A stretch of 6,598 nucleotides of DNA from Nitriliruptorales bacterium (GTDB taxonomy: Bacteria; Actinomycetota; Nitriliruptoria; Nitriliruptorales; Nitriliruptoraceae), in assembly GCA_030835875.1 (NCBI GenBank), contig JAURQY010000050.1:1-6598 (forward strand), in the 5' to 3' direction. A program made the translations under genes and the position numbers. Below the pieces are notes generated by a model that worked only from the letters and a program-made list of their open reading frames with translations, was not told the DNA's origin and ran no database searches. The first letter of the stretch is position 1. Every line of letters begins with the position of its first letter. This document shows positions 5,015 to 6,598 of the stretch, piece by piece.

Positions 5015-6598
5015 GTGGCCGAGGTCCAGCTGCCCCAGCTCGGTGAGTCCGTCACCGAGGGCATCATCACCGCCTGGCTCGTCGCCCCCGGCGACACCGT
5101 CACCGTCGACCAGCCCATCGTCGAGATCTCCACCGACAAGGTCGACACCGAGATCCCCTCCCCCGTCGCCGGCACCGTCGCCGAGCTGCGCGCGAACGTC
5201 GACGACACCGTCCAGGTCGGCCAGATCATCGCCGTCATCACCGCCGACGCCCCCACCGCAGCCGCACCAGCCGCCCCTGCAGCAGCCGCAGCAGCCGCCG
5301 CAACCCCCGCGCCTGCACCGAAGGCGGCACCAGCTCCCGCACCCGAACCGAAGGCGGCACCGACTCCGGCACCCGCCGCCGCTCCGAAGGCCGGCGACCA
5401 CCGCCGCGAGCGCACCCCCGAGCACGACGTCGACGTCATCGTCGTCGGTGGCGGCACGGGCGGGTATTCGACAGCGCTCCGTGCCGCGCAGCTCGGCCTC
5501 GAGGTCGCGCTCGTCGAGCGTGCGAAGGTCGGTGGCACCTGCCTCCACTGGGGCTGCATCCCGACGAAGGCGGTGCTCCAGACCGCCGAGGTCGCCGAGA
5601 CGGCTCATGAGGCCGCCGAGTTCGGCGTCGCGCTCGACACGAAGAGCATCCGCATCGACGTCGCCGCGATGAACGCCCACAAGGACGGCGTCGTCGACAA
5701 GATGTGGAAGGGTCTGCAGGGCGCGCTCGCCAAGCGGAAGGTCGACGTCGTCCACGGCGACGCGCGCATGACCGCCGACGACACCGTCGAGGTCGCGCTC
5801 GCCGACGGCGGCACGCGGACGCTGCGCGCGCCGTCGATCGTCATCGCGACCGGCTCGAAGGCGCGCGAGCTGCCGTTCGCGCCGTTCGACCACAAGCGCA
5901 TCATCTCCTCCGACGACGCGGTCCACCTCGACAAGCTGCCGAAGTCGGCGATCGTCGTCGGCTCCGGCGCGGTCGGCATGGAGTTCGCGACCGCATGGAG
6001 CGCCTTCGGGGTCGACGTCACGATCGTCGAGCTCGCCGACCGTCTCCTGCCGCTCGAGGACGCGGACAGCTCGAAGGAGATCGAGCGCGCGTTCCGCAAG
6101 CGCGGCATCACCGCGCACACGGGCGTGAAGCTGACCGCGATCGAGGCGACGTCCCGCTCGGCCACCGCGACCATCGAGACGCCGAAGGGCGAGGAGTCGC
6201 TGAAGGCGGACCTCGTGCTCGTCGCGGTCGGCCGCGGTCCGGTCACCGAGGGCGTCGGGCTCCAGGACGTCGGCGTCGAGGTCAGCGAGCGCGGCTTCGT
6301 CGTCGTCGACGACCACTGCCGCTCGAGCGCGCGGGGCGTGTGGGCCGTCGGTGACGTGATCGACACGCTCGGCCTCGCGCACGCCTCGTTCGCCGAGGGC
6401 ATGCTCGTCGCCGACCAGCTCGGCGGGCTCGCCGTCACCCCGGTCGACTACCTCGGTGTCCCGCGCGTGACCTACTCGCACCCCGAGGTCGCGTCGGTCG
6501 GCTACCGCGAGCAGCAGGCGAAGGACGCGGGCCTCGAGGTCGTCGTCGAGAAGTACCCGTTCCAGGCGCTGGGCCGTGCGGCGATGGTGAACCAGACC
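5015..6598 (+). CDS. lpdA: Dihydrolipoamide dehydrogenase (E3) with N-terminal lipoyl domain, 3' end outside window
   Basis: E3 reoxidises dihydrolipoyl groups of 2-oxoacid dehydrogenase complexes, passing electrons through a disulfide and FAD to NAD+. The visible 528 residues show a biotinyl/lipoyl domain (1-78) with lipoylation Lys42 in EISTDKVDTE, then an Ala/Pro/Lys linker (79-137), and then the E3 body. That body has FAD-binding VIVVGGGTGG (141-150), redox-active C176/C181 in GGTCLHWGCIPTK, the NAD-binding GSGAVG (316-321), the second FAD contact AVGDV (444-448), and the beginning of the dimer-interface domain (RVTYSHPEVASVGY). The His-Glu catalytic pair would lie past base 6598. About 60 residues appear to be missing. 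The start is GTG 5015 with a strong ribosome site. The lipoyl domain resembles that of E2 proteins, and its codon choice differs from the E3 part. Confidence 0.95.
   Translation, partial: MAEVQLPQLGESVTEGIITAWLVAPGDTVTVDQPIVEISTDKVDTEIPSPVAGTVAELRANVDDTVQVGQIIAVITADAPTAAAPAAPAAAAAAAATPAPAPKAAPAPAPEPKAAPTPAPAAAPKAGDHRRERTPEHDVDVIVVGGGTGGYSTALRAAQLGLEVALVERAKVGGTCLHWGCIPTKAVLQTAEVAETAHEAAEFGVALDTKSIRIDVAAMNAHKDGVVDKMWKGLQGALAKRKVDVVHGDARMTADDTVEVALADGGTRTLRAPSIVIATGSKARELPFAPFDHKRIISSDDAVHLDKLPKSAIVVGSGAVGMEFATAWSAFGVDVTIVELADRLLPLEDADSSKEIERAFRKRGITAHTGVKLTAIEATSRSATATIETPKGEESLKADLVLVAVGRGPVTEGVGLQDVGVEVSERGFVVVDDHCRSSARGVWAVGDVIDTLGLAHASFAEGMLVADQLGGLAVTPVDYLGVPRVTYSHPEVASVGYREQQAKDAGLEVVVEKYPFQALGRAAMVNQT
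5317..5376 (+). repeat. Two tandem 30-bp units in the E3 linker
   Basis: Units at 5317-5346 and 5347-5376 agree at 26 of 30 bases, the first 15 being identical (ACCGAAGGCGGCACC). They encode two decapeptide units of the form PKAAPxPAPx in the flexible linker between the lipoyl and E3 domains. This is probably a simple duplication in a swinging-arm linker. Confidence 0.75.

Noticed and set aside
5244..5400. The Ala/Pro-coding repeats as a possible mobile or regulatory repeat.
   Set aside because: They are in frame and encode a normal flexible lipoyl-domain linker.
4819..5559. N-terminal extension of the glycerate-kinase frame across the intergenic region into the E3 gene.
   Set aside because: A low-complexity Ala/Gly/Ser shadow; the conserved protein begins at MDVLVAPDS behind a good ribosome site.
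4733..6481. A 582-codon open frame antisense to the E3 gene, with Gly/Cys-rich and Asp/Val-rich stretches.
   Set aside because: It mirrors the lipoyl-E3 gene, whose domains are unmistakable. Its composition is a shadow of the Ala/Pro linker and GC-rich codons.

Overview
The window is strongly GC-rich, uses mostly G- or C-ending codons, and starts many genes with GTG or TTG. Protein families and gene neighbours point to an actinobacterium. In Mycobacterium and relatives a DEDD-type exonuclease gene lies next to trpD, and a HesB/ErpA gene lies next to a glycerate-kinase-like gene. Both pairings occur here. A deep-branching class such as Acidimicrobiia would fit, but that is only an inference.

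Layout: bases 2-223 (+) hold the 3' end of a gene that is probably a DEDD exonuclease. It converges on a long leftward series on the minus strand. In transcription order this series is a glycerate-kinase-like protein (4818-3700), an ErpA/HesB iron-sulfur carrier (3629-3273), an EamA transporter (3303-2341), a small receiver-domain protein (2247-1804), trpD anthranilate phosphoribosyltransferase (1807-734) and a CsaA-like tRNA-binding protein (732-334). Directly after csaA, in another frame, is a 47-codon remnant matching the C-terminus of an AhpC/TSA-type thioredoxin-family protein. On the right, divergent from the glycerate-kinase gene across a 196-bp intergenic region, is a dihydrolipoamide dehydrogenase (E3) with an N-terminal lipoyl domain. 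It runs off the window at base 6598.

The minus-strand genes are tightly packed. ErpA and EamA overlap, the receiver gene and trpD overlap at TTGA, and trpD and csaA are one base apart. Translational coupling is likely, although the functions (Fe-S assembly, efflux, signalling, tryptophan synthesis, tRNA binding) do not form one pathway. The receiver protein lacks the usual acidic pair and has a shifted phospho-acceptor loop.

I see no mobile element, CRISPR array, RNA gene or defence system, and no clear undescribed system. The most interesting points are the lipoyl-E3 fusion whose two parts differ sharply in codon choice, the degenerate receiver protein coupled to trpD, the thioredoxin-family remnant fused onto the end of csaA, and a short tandem repeat upstream of the E3 gene.
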